A stretch of 64,000 nt of DNA from Pseudopedobacter saltans DSM 12145 (GTDB lineage: Bacteria > Bacteroidota > Bacteroidia > Sphingobacteriales > Sphingobacteriaceae). This document shows, one piece after another, positions 8,088 to 17,187 of this stretch. The notes under the pieces are model-generated. The model worked only from the letters and a program-made list of their open reading frames with translations. It made no database searches and was not told where the DNA came from. A program made the translations under genes and the position numbers. The stretch's first letter is position 1; the number at the start of each line of letters is the position of its first letter. The stretch covers positions 496,001 to 560,000 of the forward strand of contig NC_015177.1 in the NCBI RefSeq assembly GCF_000190735.1, written 5' to 3'.

Positions 8088-9554
8088 TTAAAATCTCGCT
8101 CCAAAAGTTAAAGAAACTCTGGTTGTTGTTTTTGTAATATCTGCGTAAGGCTCATTTCCCCCACTTAATGTATATGCACTATAACCATCTTTGTTATCAT
8201 AAACCATTACAGCAGCATCAATAGAGTAATTTCCTACTCTATAGCCAAAGCCACCAGAATATCTGTTTACAGAATTATCAACACTACTTTTAACATAAGG
8301 ATCTCCCATATGACGGTAACCCGCTCTAACAGCAAATTCGTTGCTTACTTTATATTCTGCACCAACACCAAAGTTCACTACATCTTTGTAATTGTTTTGA
8401 ATGTAGTTGTTAACATTTCTGTCGGTAGCTGATTCATTGGAAGTGAATTTTATGGTTGAATAGTCTACAAAATTAACATCAGCACTTATAAAACCTTTTT
8501 GACCAAATATATAAGAGATACCACCATTTAATTTTAAAGGTGTTCTTAGATTGTAATTGAAGTTAAAGTCTTGATCCTGAGATACAGAAGTATTAAAGGT
8601 GTTTAAAAAATCTATCCTTTCGTAATAAGTATCTGTTAAATCATAATAAGTTGGAGTTTCCAGCGAAAGACCTAGTCTTAGTTCGTTAACAGGCTTTAAA
8701 ATAGCGCCAATTTTAAAGTTTACACCTGAACCTTCAGTATTATAAGATTTTAAAAAATCGACATTATACGGAGATCCATTATCAGCAAATAAACTGGACT
8801 CGTTTAATGTTTCCTGCGATTTATAATTTAAAGACGCAATTCCGACCCCAGCTCCCACGTAAACATTATTCCCAAAATTCAAACCAAACGATAGATCTAA
8901 ATTTGATTGTCCTCCCGATCTCAAAATATTCATGTTCTGGTCTCCATCACTATAAGTATTTGGTGCGTATTTGCCAGTATTATCTTGATCAAATAAATAA
9001 CCTTGCCAACCTCCGTAAACGATATTGTCTGATAATTTTTCCGGATCAGAAGCGCCATCCCTATTGGCAGCTTCGGCTAAGTAATCTCCTAAACCATTTT
9101 CAAAAGTTACACCAGAAAACCGAATCTTATTCTTGAAAAAATTATTTTTCTGATAGCCAATACCGTAATTAACAGCTACTAATCCTTTTTTTGTATTATC
9201 TCCAAATTTAGAAACCGGAGAATGGAATACAATCCCAATATTGTTTATAGTGGGGTTAAACACAGAGCTAGAGGTAGATTGGCCTAAAAATTCAGATTTG
9301 TTTTTGTAATTATTTAGCCCTACGGTAAAAGCAAATTCAGACCTGCTAAACATACCTAGCCCCGCAGGGTTACCGTAAATAGAACTTAAATCGCCTCCCA
9401 TTGATGTTTGTTGCCCACCTAAAGCCCCAAATCGGGCAGTTGTACTGCTTTCAGTTCCAGAAAACTTTAGCGCATCTCCTTCATATTGTGCAAAAGCCTG
9501 CTGTGAAGAGGCCCCCGCAACCAATAATAACCCTAATATATTTGTTAATTTCAT
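8088..9554 (-). CDS. OmpP1/FadL-family outer membrane protein
   Basis: 488 residues with a signal peptide ending AFAQ (about 23). The FadL-type N-terminal signature follows (FGALGGQQTSMGGDLSSIYGNPAGLG), then many amphipathic beta strands (YNYGFGYRVGNYSIDAAV-like) and a C-terminal strand ending in Phe (VSLTFGARF), as expected for an outer-membrane barrel. FadL relatives import hydrophobic compounds; in Bacteroidota this variant is annotated only as a transport protein, and the substrate is unknown. It may be co-expressed with the upstream lipoprotein gene, though a good terminator lies between them. Confidence 0.8.
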   Translation of the reverse strand: MKLTNILGLLLVAGASSQQAFAQYEGDALKFSGTESSTTARFGALGGQQTSMGGDLSSIYGNPAGLGMFSRSEFAFTVGLNNYKNKSEFLGQSTSSSVFNPTINNIGIVFHSPVSKFGDNTKKGLVAVNYGIGYQKNNFFKNKIRFSGVTFENGLGDYLAEAANRDGASDPEKLSDNIVYGGWQGYLFDQDNTGKYAPNTYSDGDQNMNILRSGGQSNLDLSFGLNFGNNVYVGAGVGIASLNYKSQETLNESSLFADNGSPYNVDFLKSYNTEGSGVNFKIGAILKPVNELRLGLSLETPTYYDLTDTYYERIDFLNTFNTSVSQDQDFNFNYNLRTPLKLNGGISYIFGQKGFISADVNFVDYSTIKFTSNESATDRNVNNYIQNNYKDVVNFGVGAEYKVSNEFAVRAGYRHMGDPYVKSSVDNSVNRYSGGFGYRVGNYSIDAAVMVYDNKDGYSAYTLSGGNEPYADITKTTTRVSLTFGARF

Positions 9555-9587
9555 GATGCTTAAATATTAAAATGAACGGATAATAAA

Positions 9588-9612
9588 AGTCCGCTTGCCG
9601 GACAAGCGGACT
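9588..9612 (-). terminator. Terminator of the Trp/Tyr/Asn-rich lipoprotein gene
   Basis: The 10-bp stem AGTCCGCTTG / CAAGCGGACT has a 5-base loop, followed on the minus strand by TTTTATT. It lies directly after the stop codon region of the lipoprotein gene. Confidence 0.8.
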
Positions 9613-9619
9613 CTTAAAT

Positions 9620-10618
9620 TTATCTGGATGGTCTTCCGCCACCACCACCGGAGCTTCCTCTACTGCTACCGCCTCCGGAAGATGAACTTCCGCCACCCCA
9701 TGAAGAAGGTGATTGTTGCGGAGGAGGAGAGTATCTCTCTGGTCTGCTTTGTGGTCTTGAAGACTCGGTTGGAGCCGGTCTTTCTACTCTTTGAGGAGCT
9801 TCAGATCTGGTTGGACGAGTACCGCTTTGGCCACTCTCCGGTCTTGTCATCGGTCTGGTTGTTCCCGGGCGTTCGCTAGTACCTGGTCTGCCTACAGTAC
9901 CTTCTGTTCTGGAAGGTCTTCCCTCTGGCATCTGTATTCTACCGCCAGAGCGAGTATTGGTACCGACTCTTCCTGATGAGCTACCGGTACGATCAGGTCT
10001 TACACCGGAAACGCCTCTGCTAGGTCTTGGATTATTTTCAACAACTCTGCCATTCCAAAGGCCACCATAATAGCCGCCGCCCCAATAAACTGGATTGTAA
10101 ACTGAATACATTCCCCAATAATTATATCTATACGGACCATACCAAGGATTATAGGCCCAGGGATTATAATACCAGCTGTTCCATCCATATCCATAATAGA
10201 ATGGATCATATCCCCAATTATTCCATCCAATTGACCAACTGTTCCAGCCCCAGTTATTCCAACCTAACCCTACGGAAAATCCAGGTCTATACCAACTGTT
10301 AGAATAAAAAGGATCATAATAGAATGGGTCATAGCTTAAATAATTGTCATAATACGAATCTCTCCAGCTGTATGGTGCTCTACGGTTAATGTCTATTCTG
10401 GACTCATTTTGATCTTCGTCATAATAATAGTCATTACCATTACTGGTTTGGTAATCCTCAATTCGTCTAGGGGTATAAGTGATTTTTTTGGCTTCGACGT
10501 TTGAACTATATACATCATCCCCACTTGAGGCGTTCTGAACAGTCGTTTGGCTAGTAGCGCAGCTTGCCAACACCAAGGCAAAGCTACCTAATAATATATG
10601 TGTAATCTTCGTTTTCAT
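9620..10618 (-). CDS. Lipoprotein with Trp/Tyr/Asn-rich and Gly/Ser/Arg/Pro-rich low-complexity regions
   Basis: 332 residues from the ATG at 10618 (MKTKITHILLG), chosen over 10654 because it places a classical lipobox (LASC) at the end of a normal-length signal. The mature protein has an acidic Tyr/Asp segment, then about 100 residues of Trp/Tyr/Asn/Gly/Pro-rich repeats (GWNNWG, NSWYYNPW, YNPWYGPY). A C-terminal half rich in Gly, Arg, Pro and Ser ends in SSGGGGGRPSR. No enzymatic motif. Such composition fits a surface-exposed, disordered or adhesive coat protein; the function is unknown and the composition is unlike its neighbours. Confidence 0.7.
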   Translation of the reverse strand: MKTKITHILLGSFALVLASCATSQTTVQNASSGDDVYSSNVEAKKITYTPRRIEDYQTSNGNDYYYDEDQNESRIDINRRAPYSWRDSYYDNYLSYDPFYYDPFYSNSWYRPGFSVGLGWNNWGWNSWSIGWNNWGYDPFYYGYGWNSWYYNPWAYNPWYGPYRYNYWGMYSVYNPVYWGGGYYGGLWNGRVVENNPRPSRGVSGVRPDRTGSSSGRVGTNTRSGGRIQMPEGRPSRTEGTVGRPGTSERPGTTRPMTRPESGQSGTRPTRSEAPQRVERPAPTESSRPQSRPERYSPPPQQSPSSWGGGSSSSGGGSSRGSSGGGGGRPSR

Positions 10619-10762
10619 TTCCCTCAGATTTAGTTCCTTAAATATAGCTAACATCTCTCTCTAACTCATACGTTTTAAGTAAATATTACGATACAAAGAT
10701 ATTGACTGCATCGAGACAAAAAGGTTTAAAATATTAACAAGCTTAATCCGCCTAATATTTTT

Positions 10763-10770
10763 TAACTTTG
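10763..10770 (+). promoter_or_regulatory. -7 promoter element for proS
   Basis: TAACTTTG matches TAnnTTTG, 50 bases upstream of the proS ATG. No good TTTG lies at the expected -33 position, so only the -7 box is claimed. Confidence 0.5.
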
Positions 10771-10820
10771 GCAGCATTAAAATCAAAATAATAGATACAA
10801 AAAATATTCCAACATAGTTT

Positions 10821-12293
10821 ATGAGCAAAGGATTAACAAGTAGAGCTGAAGATTATTCACAATGGTATAATGAATTGGTAGCTAAGGCCGATTTGGCAGA
10901 GCATTCCGCAGTTAGAGGCTGTATGGTAATTAAACCCTACGGTTATTCTATTTGGGAAAAAATGCAATCTGTTTTAGACCAGAAATTCAAAGAAACAGGA
11001 CATTCAAACGCTTATTTTCCTTTATTCATTCCAAAGTCATTTTTCTCAAAAGAGGCATCTCATGTTGATGGCTTTGCGACAGAATGCGCTGTTGTAACTC
11101 ATTACAGACTAAAAAATGACGGAACAGGAAATATTATTGTTGATGAAGAGGCTAAGCTGGAAGAAGAATTGATCGTTAGGCCAACTTCAGAAACTATTAT
11201 TTGGAATACCTATAAAGGCTGGATTCAATCTTATCGGGATTTACCTATTCTGGTTAATCAATGGGCAAACGTAGTGCGATGGGAAATGCGTACAAGATTA
11301 TTTCTGAGAACCGCTGAATTTTTATGGCAAGAAGGGCATACTGCACACGCTACAAGGGAAGAAGCGGTAGAAGAGACTGAAAAAATGCTTGAAGTTTACG
11401 CTGATTTTGCGGAAAACTGGTTGGCATTACCGGTTGTAAGAGGTAAAAAGACTGCAAACGAGCGATTTGCAGGGGCATTAGATACTTATTGTATAGAAGC
11501 ATTAATGCAGGATGGAAAAGCATTGCAAGCAGGTACGTCTCATTTTTTAGGACAAAATTTTGCGAAAGCTTTTGATGTGAAATTTACAAGCAAGGAAGGT
11601 AAACAAGAATTTGTATGGGCTACTTCGTGGGGAGTTTCCACGCGTTTAATGGGGGCTTTAATTATGGCTCATTCTGATGATGCAGGTTTAGTTCTTCCTC
11701 CAAAACTAGCGCCAATTCAAGTCGTTATTGTACCGATTAATAAAGGGGAAGAAGAATTGGCCAGAATAACAGTGGTTGCAGATGATATTATTGCTCAATT
11801 AAAAGCGAAAGGTATTTCTGTTAAATATGACGACAGGGATACACAAAGACCGGGCTTTAAATTTGCAGAGTATGAAATGAAGGGAGTACCTGTTCGTTTA
11901 GCTATAGGAGGAAGGGATTTGGATAATAATACCATTGAAGTAGCGAGAAGGGATACCAGAACGAAGGAAACAATGTCCAGAGATAATATAGCAGATGTTG
12001 TAGAAAGTCTATTGGAAGAAATACAAAATAATATTTATCAAAAGGCACATAGGTTTAAAGAAGAGAATACAACTAAAGTTGATACTTACGAAGAATTTAA
12101 GCGTGTTCTTGATGAGAAACCGGGTTTTGTAGCTGCTCATTGGGACGGAACTTCTGAGACAGAACAAAGAATAAAAGAGGAAACAAAAGCTACTATCAGG
12201 TGTATCCCTTTAAATAATGAACAAGAAGAAGGTGTTTGTATCCTGACAGGAAAGCCTTCTACTCAGCGGGTTTTATTTGCGAGAGCTTATTAG
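10821..12293 (+). CDS. proS: Prolyl-tRNA synthetase (archaeal/eukaryotic type)
   Basis: 490 residues of class II ProRS type 3, lacking the INS editing domain of the common bacterial form. Visible are motif 1 (near [19 protein letters not shown]), motif 2 ([16 protein letters not shown]) and motif 3 ([25 protein letters not shown]). The anticodon-binding domain follows (about 290-400) with a C-terminal zinc-binding-like domain ending in Tyr. It attaches proline to tRNA-Pro in the cytosol. This version is usual in Bacteroidota. It is monocistronic, with its own -7 box and a strong terminator. Confidence 0.95.
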   Translation: MSKGLTSRAEDYSQWYNELVAKADLAEHSAVRGCMVIKPYGYSIWEKMQSVLDQKFKETGHSNAYFPLFIPKSFFSKEASHVDGFATECAVVTHYRLKNDGTGNIIVDEEAKLEEELIVRPTSETIIWNTYKGWIQSYRDLPILVNQWANVVRWEMRTRLFLRTAEFLWQEGHTAHATREEAVEETEKMLEVYADFAENWLALPVVRGKKTANERFAGALDTYCIEALMQDGKALQAGTSHFLGQNFAKAFDVKFTSKEGKQEFVWATSWGVSTRLMGALIMAHSDDAGLVLPPKLAPIQVVIVPINKGEEELARITVVADDIIAQLKAKGISVKYDDRDTQRPGFKFAEYEMKGVPVRLAIGGRDLDNNTIEVARRDTRTKETMSRDNIADVVESLLEEIQNNIYQKAHRFKEENTTKVDTYEEFKRVLDEKPGFVAAHWDGTSETEQRIKEETKATIRCIPLNNEQEEGVCILTGKPSTQRVLFARAY

Positions 12294-12318
12294 TAAAAGA
12301 TTTAATCATATTTTATTG

Positions 12319-12353
12319 AAAGGTGAGAGGCTTTGGGTTTCTCACCTTTTTTA
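12319..12353 (+). terminator. Terminator after proS
   Basis: The stem AAAGGTGAGA (12319-12328) / TCTCACCTTT (12340-12349) is followed by a T-tract, 26 bases after the proS stop. Confidence 0.9.
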
Positions 12354-12511
12354 TTGCATGAGGTTTAAAGACGTAATAAAAAATCACATAATAATATCCA
12401 TAATACATTACCAATAAATAATAGAAAATCAGCTGGATAAAAATAGTGTGTCAAAAACATTAATGAACAATTACTGTTAATGTTTTATCTAAAACAAAAA
12501 AAATATTAAAT

Positions 12512-13030
12512 ATGAAAAAATTAGCATTTTTAGCAGTTATGGCATCTGCTTTAACTTTTGCGGCTTGTAATAACAATGCCAAACAACAAACTGCGGGCGA
12601 GCAAGTAGATAATGCTATTGACTCGTTAGATAGATCTGTAAATAAGGCTGAATCGGAAATGAAAGAGAAGGTAGACAAAGCACAGAAAGAGCTTGATGAA
12701 GCGATTGCCAGAGGGGATAAAAAAGCGGAAGAAGAAGCCAGAAAAGCTCTTGATGAAGCGAAAGCCGCTTGGGCAAAAACCAAAGAAGCCGCCAGTTCTG
12801 CTGCACAGGATATTAAGCAAGGTGTTGATAATGCAGTTGAGAGTGCAAAATCTACAGCACAGGATGTAAAAGATAAAACTAAAGAGGCAGCAAATAAAAC
12901 TGAACAAAACCTTAATCAGGCAAAACAGGACGTTAAAGATGCAGCTCATGGAGCAAAACAAGATGTAAAGAATGCTGCAGATAAGGCTGACCAAAAAATG
13001 CAGAATGTAAAAGATGCCTTAAAAAAATAA
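12512..13030 (+). CDS. LEA-like/apolipoprotein-like helical lipoprotein
   Basis: 172 residues. The signal peptide ends in a lipobox (LTFAAC, Cys19). The rest is one long charged amphipathic helix with near-11-residue repeats (KAQKELDEA, KKAEEEARKALDEAK, AKQDVKDAAHGAKQDVKNAAD), rich in Ala, Lys, Asp and Glu and devoid of aromatic residues. This is the signature of group 3 LEA/apolipoprotein-like proteins, linked to desiccation or osmotic protection or to spanning the envelope. No enzymatic motif. It is flanked by terminators on both sides, so it is monocistronic. Confidence 0.75.
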   Translation: MKKLAFLAVMASALTFAACNNNAKQQTAGEQVDNAIDSLDRSVNKAESEMKEKVDKAQKELDEAIARGDKKAEEEARKALDEAKAAWAKTKEAASSAAQDIKQGVDNAVESAKSTAQDVKDKTKEAANKTEQNLNQAKQDVKDAAHGAKQDVKNAADKADQKMQNVKDALKK

Positions 13031-13053
13031 TAGTTAAAATATTGATTTAAATG

Positions 13054-13088
13054 AAAAGGAGGGTCTTAAATTGGCTTCTCCTTTTTTT
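13054..13088 (+). terminator. Terminator after the LEA-like lipoprotein
   Basis: AAAAGGAG (13054-13061) pairs with CTCCTTTT (13078-13085) and runs into further Ts, 24 bases after the stop codon. Confidence 0.85.
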
Positions 13089-13179
13089 ATTCTAAGCCAA
13101 TAGGAGATACTATATCGCGTTTTTGGCTTAATTGATTGTTTTAAATTATTGCTTTATTGCCCTGTTAAATTATCAGAAG

Positions 13180-14160
13180 ATGAAGCGCATTATATTATCA
13201 CAAATTTTCCTTGTATTGTTTATAGCATTGGCAGCTACTAGCAATGCTCAAACATTGAAAGATGCCATTAAACCGGCAGTAAAGAAAGGTGGATTTAAGA
13301 TGGAAGGCTATATTTTATGGTGTCCTACAGTTATAAAAGTTGGAGATACCTACCATATGTTTGCTTCCAGATGGCCGGAAAAATATGGCTTAGGCGGTTG
13401 GACCAAGTATTCTGAAATAGTTAGAGCAACCTCTAAAGACTTACTCGGGCCTTATACTTTCCAGGAAGTAGTGATACAAAAAAGAGATGGTTATTGGGAT
13501 AATGACAGGGCACATAATCCTAAAATTGTAAAAGCAGGTGATAAGTACGTTCTGTATTATATTTCAAGTGCTAACGAGACTGGTTATGCGTGGTCTAATA
13601 ATATTACCGGTCCATGGAAAAGGTCTGATTCTATTATTATGTCGTTTTCTAATCCTGCTCCATTAGTTCATAAAGACGGAAGTGTATATGTCTTTGCTCG
13701 CAAATCCATTAATGATATTAGAATAGCACAGGGTGCAACTGCCCCAAAATTTGATGGAAAATATACCATTCTTAACAATGGAGAGAATCTTTTACCAGGT
13801 AAAAATCAATTGGAGGATCCTACGATTTGGTATGCCGATAAACAGTATAATGTTATTTTAAGCGATTTTAGAGCTGACGCTACAGGAGTTGGCAAGAACG
13901 GAGCCCAATATTATTCTAAAGACGGTGTAAATTATAAATTACTTTCCAAAGAATCCGTTTATACAAAAACTGTAAATTATGATGATGGTTCGGAAACGAC
14001 TTTTAGGAGAAGAGAAAGGCCTTTTGTTTTTGTTAACGAGAAGGGAAAGGTTACAGCTTTTTTTACAGCCTGTCTTAAGCAGGATGCGGATGGTAAAGAG
14101 CAGTCATGGATAGAAGTAAACCCTGTCGATAATTATACTGCGCCGAAGATGAAGGATTAA
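13180..14160 (+). CDS. Secreted GH43-like five-bladed propeller glycosidase
   Basis: 326 residues from the ATG at 13180 (MKRIILSQIFL); 16 codons of in-frame sequence upstream lack signal character. The signal peptide ends SNAQ. Propeller-type repeats follow: WCPTVIKVGDTYHMFASRWP, AHNPKIVKAGDKYVLYYIS, FSNPAPLVHKDGSVYVFAR, LEDPTIWYADKQYNVILSDF. Each carries the P-x-(V/I)-x(4)-Y-(Y/V)-(M/L)-(F/Y) pattern of the GH32/43/62/117 superfamily. Likely a periplasmic or secreted glycosidase acting on plant or algal glycans; family and substrate cannot be fixed from sequence alone. No SusC/D partner nearby. Confidence 0.68.
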   Translation: MKRIILSQIFLVLFIALAATSNAQTLKDAIKPAVKKGGFKMEGYILWCPTVIKVGDTYHMFASRWPEKYGLGGWTKYSEIVRATSKDLLGPYTFQEVVIQKRDGYWDNDRAHNPKIVKAGDKYVLYYISSANETGYAWSNNITGPWKRSDSIIMSFSNPAPLVHKDGSVYVFARKSINDIRIAQGATAPKFDGKYTILNNGENLLPGKNQLEDPTIWYADKQYNVILSDFRADATGVGKNGAQYYSKDGVNYKLLSKESVYTKTVNYDDGSETTFRRRERPFVFVNEKGKVTAFFTACLKQDADGKEQSWIEVNPVDNYTAPKMKD

Positions 14161-14213
14161 TAAAAACAGTTAAGGATATTCTTATAATAGCTTATTGTTT
14201 TTATTTCAAGAAC

Positions 14214-15302
14214 CTAAAAATCAAAAGTCAATAATGAATGTTGACTAGCAGTATGAAGATCTCTCCAAACTCTGTTTAATTCGCTTGCTTTTTTAGCGGC
14301 TTCCAAACCACAGTAAGGATATAGGGAATCAACCATTTTTCGGGCTGTATGCGCAAGCGTACGGCTCTTTTTGCTTACAGAGCTTAAGGTATTCGCAGTG
14401 CATTTTCCTTTTTCAGAGAATTCTTTCCAGGATAAATCAACTTTTGCAAAAAATTGATTGCGAACATTTTGAAAATTTTCTTTTAATTCTGCAAACTCCT
14501 TTTCAAAATATACGACCTGCTCACCAGAATATCGCTTTATACCCGTTCTTGTATAAAAGTAATCATCAACCAGTTCTACAAAATGAAGTGCCATGCCCGA
14601 GTAATTAACCGCAAGCGTTGTTTCTGCCATTTGAAGAAACGGGTAATTTAGTAAAGGGATATCAATTTGCAGTTCGCCATTTATTTCAAATAGTCTGTTA
14701 TTCGGAATCAAGACATTGTCTACTTTGAAAGCATGACTTCCCGTGGCTATTAATCCGAAATAAGCCCACTCGCTTAGAATTTCAACTTCATTCCTTTTTA
14801 AAATGAACGATTTTATCAGCTCCTTTCCGTTATCGTCTAATATTGCGGTTCCGGAACTATCTACAATTAAGCAATTAGCTGTTAAAATAGTTGCATGTAG
14901 CGCACCGCTGGCGTATTTCCATGTACCATTAATCATATACCCATCAGCAGTCTTGTACGCAGTTCCGCCTACCGCTCCACTACCAGCGAAACATGCTTTT
15001 GGATCTTTGAATATTTCCTTTGCCAAATGTTTATCCAAAAAACCTGCAAACCATGCTGCTCCACTACACAGGGTTACTGTCCATGCCAGACTTCCATCAG
15101 CTTTAGCCAGATTTTCTTCCAGCCTTAAAATTTCAGGAAGTGGTTTTTCCAATCCTCCATATTCTTTCGGAACATACAGATTGAACCAATTATTGTTGTA
15201 AACTAAGTCCAGCATTCCAGGGTGAAGTTGGCCTAATTGTTCAGCTTCCGCTGCATATTTTCTGATGGTTTCTGTCCAGCTGGGACTGAAAGAGTGTGAC
15301 AT
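14214..15302 (-). CDS. Acyl-CoA dehydrogenase-like flavoprotein
   Basis: 362 residues. An all-alpha N-terminal domain (HPGMLDLVYNNNWFNLYVPKEYGG) is followed by a beta domain (FAGSGAVGGTAYKTADGYMINGTWKYASGA) and a helical C-terminal domain. This layout resembles the acyl-CoA dehydrogenase/DszC-HsaA monooxygenase superfamily, which binds FAD or FMN. The usual catalytic Glu of acyl-CoA dehydrogenases is not obvious, which favours the monooxygenase-like branch. It lies 50 bases downstream of the riboswitch-controlled pnuC-type gene on the same strand and is probably co-transcribed, which could tie it to thiamine metabolism; that is inference. Confidence 0.75.
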   Translation of the reverse strand: MSHSFSPSWTETIRKYAAEAEQLGQLHPGMLDLVYNNNWFNLYVPKEYGGLEKPLPEILRLEENLAKADGSLAWTVTLCSGAAWFAGFLDKHLAKEIFKDPKACFAGSGAVGGTAYKTADGYMINGTWKYASGALHATILTANCLIVDSSGTAILDDNGKELIKSFILKRNEVEILSEWAYFGLIATGSHAFKVDNVLIPNNRLFEINGELQIDIPLLNYPFLQMAETTLAVNYSGMALHFVELVDDYFYTRTGIKRYSGEQVVYFEKEFAELKENFQNVRNQFFAKVDLSWKEFSEKGKCTANTLSSVSKKSRTLAHTARKMVDSLYPYCGLEAAKKASELNRVWRDLHTASQHSLLTFDF

Positions 15303-15352
15303 TTTCTATATTCTTTGTTTTATTCCATTTTCATTGGAAATATGTTGGCGAT

Positions 15353-15970
15353 TTATTTTTTTATCATATTCAATTCCTCTTTATAAATCTTTTTCCAGTC
15401 TAAATAGCCAAAAATAGCAACGACAAACAGAAATAATGTTAACATAGCCATCATGGGAAGATGTTTGTGAATAAGCAAAGGGATAGCTATGATATTTGAT
15501 ATATTGAGGAAAATCCAATTTTCTATTTTTCTTTTTGCCAAAAGCCACATTCCTGCCCATGCTGTAGAAGCTACAATGGCGTCTTCCCACGGAACGTCGG
15601 ATGTTGTGTATTTAACCAGAAAAAAGTGAAGTATAAAAAATCCGAAAACCGAGATGCATATTGCTGTAATCATTTCCTTTTTTGTAGTCCAGCTAATTTT
15701 TACGTCGGGTCTTGATTTTTTATGTATCCAGAAATACCATCCGTAAATACTCATGATCAGATAATAAGCATTTAGCAAAGTTTCTGCATAAAGCTTGGCG
15801 TGGAATAGCAGATATGATGATAATAAAATAGAAATAATCCCGGTAGGGTATAACAAGATATTGTTTTTTCTTGCTAAAAGCACTTCTGATACTCCAAAGA
15901 GTACCGCTAACCACTCTAATAATCCAGTCTCTTTAATTTGAGATAAGAAAAGAACCAACCAATCTTGCAT
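15353..15970 (-). CDS. pnuT: PnuC-family transporter, probably thiamine-specific (PnuT)
   Basis: 205 residues from the ATG at 15970; an in-frame TTG three codons upstream is possible. Multiple membrane helices (about 7) include the family segments LLEWLAVLFGVSEVLLARKN, NAYYLIMSIYGWYFW and WIFLNISNIIAIPLLIHK. PnuC proteins take up nicotinamide riboside; close homologues under TPP-riboswitch control take up thiamine and are called PnuT. A convincing TPP riboswitch sits 64 bases upstream, so thiamine is the favoured substrate. Energy-independent transport with metabolic trapping is typical of the family. Symbol assigned from context. Confidence 0.82.
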   Translation of the reverse strand: MQDWLVLFLSQIKETGLLEWLAVLFGVSEVLLARKNNILLYPTGIISILLSSYLLFHAKLYAETLLNAYYLIMSIYGWYFWIHKKSRPDVKISWTTKKEMITAICISVFGFFILHFFLVKYTTSDVPWEDAIVASTAWAGMWLLAKRKIENWIFLNISNIIAIPLLIHKHLPMMAMLTLFLFVVAIFGYLDWKKIYKEELNMIKK

Positions 15971-16033
15971 ATCCGCCAATGTAACCCTTTAGTTAAAATA
16001 TATGTCAATAAGGGAAGATTGTGTCCATTTTTT

Positions 16034-16131
16034 ATCACTACGCCAGCATTACCTGGATCAGTTGTTTGAAAAAAGCGCTTTGGGACGTTTTTCTCAATGG
16101 GTATAATCTCAGCCGAAAACCAGCACCCCTT
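16034..16131 (-). promoter_or_regulatory. TPP (thi-box) riboswitch upstream of the pnuT-like gene
   Basis: Read on the minus strand from 16131: GGGGTGCTGG, then GGCTGAGATTATACCC (CTGAGA at 16112-16107), a variable P3 stem, then the second conserved half ACTGATCCAGGTAATGCTGG followed by CGTAGTGA ending near 16035. These are the hallmark CUGAGA and ACCUGAUCNGGNUAAUGCNNGCGUAGGGA elements of the thiamine pyrophosphate aptamer, with small deviations (CUGAUC without the leading CC, GUGA at the end). Downstream, AACCCTTT/AAGGG-type pairing (about 16013-15985) could form an expression platform hiding the start region. Binding TPP should switch the transporter off. Confidence 0.92.
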
Positions 16132-16181
16132 TTTGTACAAAGATAGTCTTTTTAGCTGGATTTTAGTATCGGAGGAATACT

Positions 16182-16189
16182 TACCTTTG
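16182..16189 (+). promoter_or_regulatory. -7 promoter element abutting the TIGR02757 gene
   Basis: TACCTTTG matches TAnnTTTG and ends only seven bases before the ATG at 16197, which implies a leaderless or nearly leaderless transcript. The -33 element is weak. Confidence 0.5.
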
Positions 16190-16196
16190 TTTAGAA

Positions 16197-17063
16197 ATGA
16201 AAAAAAGTTTTAATAGTGAAGCGGAGCTGAAAGAGTTTCTGGATAAAAAAGTGCTTCAATATAATCAACCTGGATTTATAGAAAATGATCCAATTTGTAT
16301 ACCTCATCTTTTTACTAAAAAACAGGATATAGAAATCATGGGTTTTTGGTCTTCTATTCTTGCCTGGGGACAGCGTGTCACCATTATTAAAAAATCAAAG
16401 GAATTGATAGGCCTGATGGATGGAGCACCATATGATTTTATTCTTAACCATCAGGAATCTGATTTAAAGCGTTTGGAGAATTTTAAACATCGCACTTTCA
16501 ATTACACCGATACCTTATATTTTATTCAGTTTTTTAAGCAGCATTACCAACAGTTCAACAGTCTGGAAGATGCTTTTCTTCCTTTTAAGCCATCGGAAAT
16601 GCGAGATGAATATCTTTCGGAGCAGATCTCCGATATGAAAGCGGAAACCAATGTCTGCTATAATAGTTTACTGAATTTACCACATGTGGAAAATAATTTG
16701 AACTATTTCAGATCTTATTTTTTTTCGTTGGAAGACTTTCCGCAAAGGACAGTAAAGCATATTTCGTCTCCTATGAAAAATGCAACCTGTAAACGTATCA
16801 ATATGTTTTTACGCTGGATGGTTAGAAAAGACAAATGTGGGGTGGATTTTGGAATTTGGGACAGGATTAAACCATCTCAGCTGATTTGTCCTTGTGACGT
16901 TCATGTAGACAGGGTAGCAAGAAAGTTAGGTATGATAGACCGTAAGCAAACAGACTGGAAAACCGCGGTCGAGCTGACTGAAAATTTAAGGAAGTTTGAT
17001 GCAGTTGATCCGGTTAAATATGATTTTGCTTTATTTGGTTTAGGGGTCGAGGAGAAGTTTTAG
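16197..17063 (+). CDS. TIGR02757-family protein
   Basis: 288 residues, cytoplasmic, matching the TIGR02757/DUF2400 family of Bacteroidota and Chlorobi. Recognisable are MGFWSSILAWGQR, a central NYTDTLYFIQFF helix, ATCKRINMFLRWMVRKD, and LICPCDVHVDRVARKLGM near the C-terminus. The RINMFLRWMVR and D-VHVDRVAR segments recall helix-hairpin-helix DNA glycosylase folds, so a DNA-related role is possible but unproven. A divergent partner of the riboswitch-pnuT unit, with only about 65 bases between the aptamer and this start. Confidence 0.82.
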   Translation: MKKSFNSEAELKEFLDKKVLQYNQPGFIENDPICIPHLFTKKQDIEIMGFWSSILAWGQRVTIIKKSKELIGLMDGAPYDFILNHQESDLKRLENFKHRTFNYTDTLYFIQFFKQHYQQFNSLEDAFLPFKPSEMRDEYLSEQISDMKAETNVCYNSLLNLPHVENNLNYFRSYFFSLEDFPQRTVKHISSPMKNATCKRINMFLRWMVRKDKCGVDFGIWDRIKPSQLICPCDVHVDRVARKLGMIDRKQTDWKTAVELTENLRKFDAVDPVKYDFALFGLGVEEKF

Positions 17064-17187
17064 TTCGTTTTATGTTTTTGATGATTCATATTATTATAAT
17101 GATTGATATTCATAAACAGGATGTTCTGGAAGGAGTGAATGTTAGTTGCCAATAGCTCCTATCTTAAAGCTTTTTATATAATAGCTC

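Noticed and set aside
15916-16140. 74-residue minus-strand open frame upstream of pnuT
   Set aside because: It coincides with the TPP aptamer, whose conserved bases explain the sequence.
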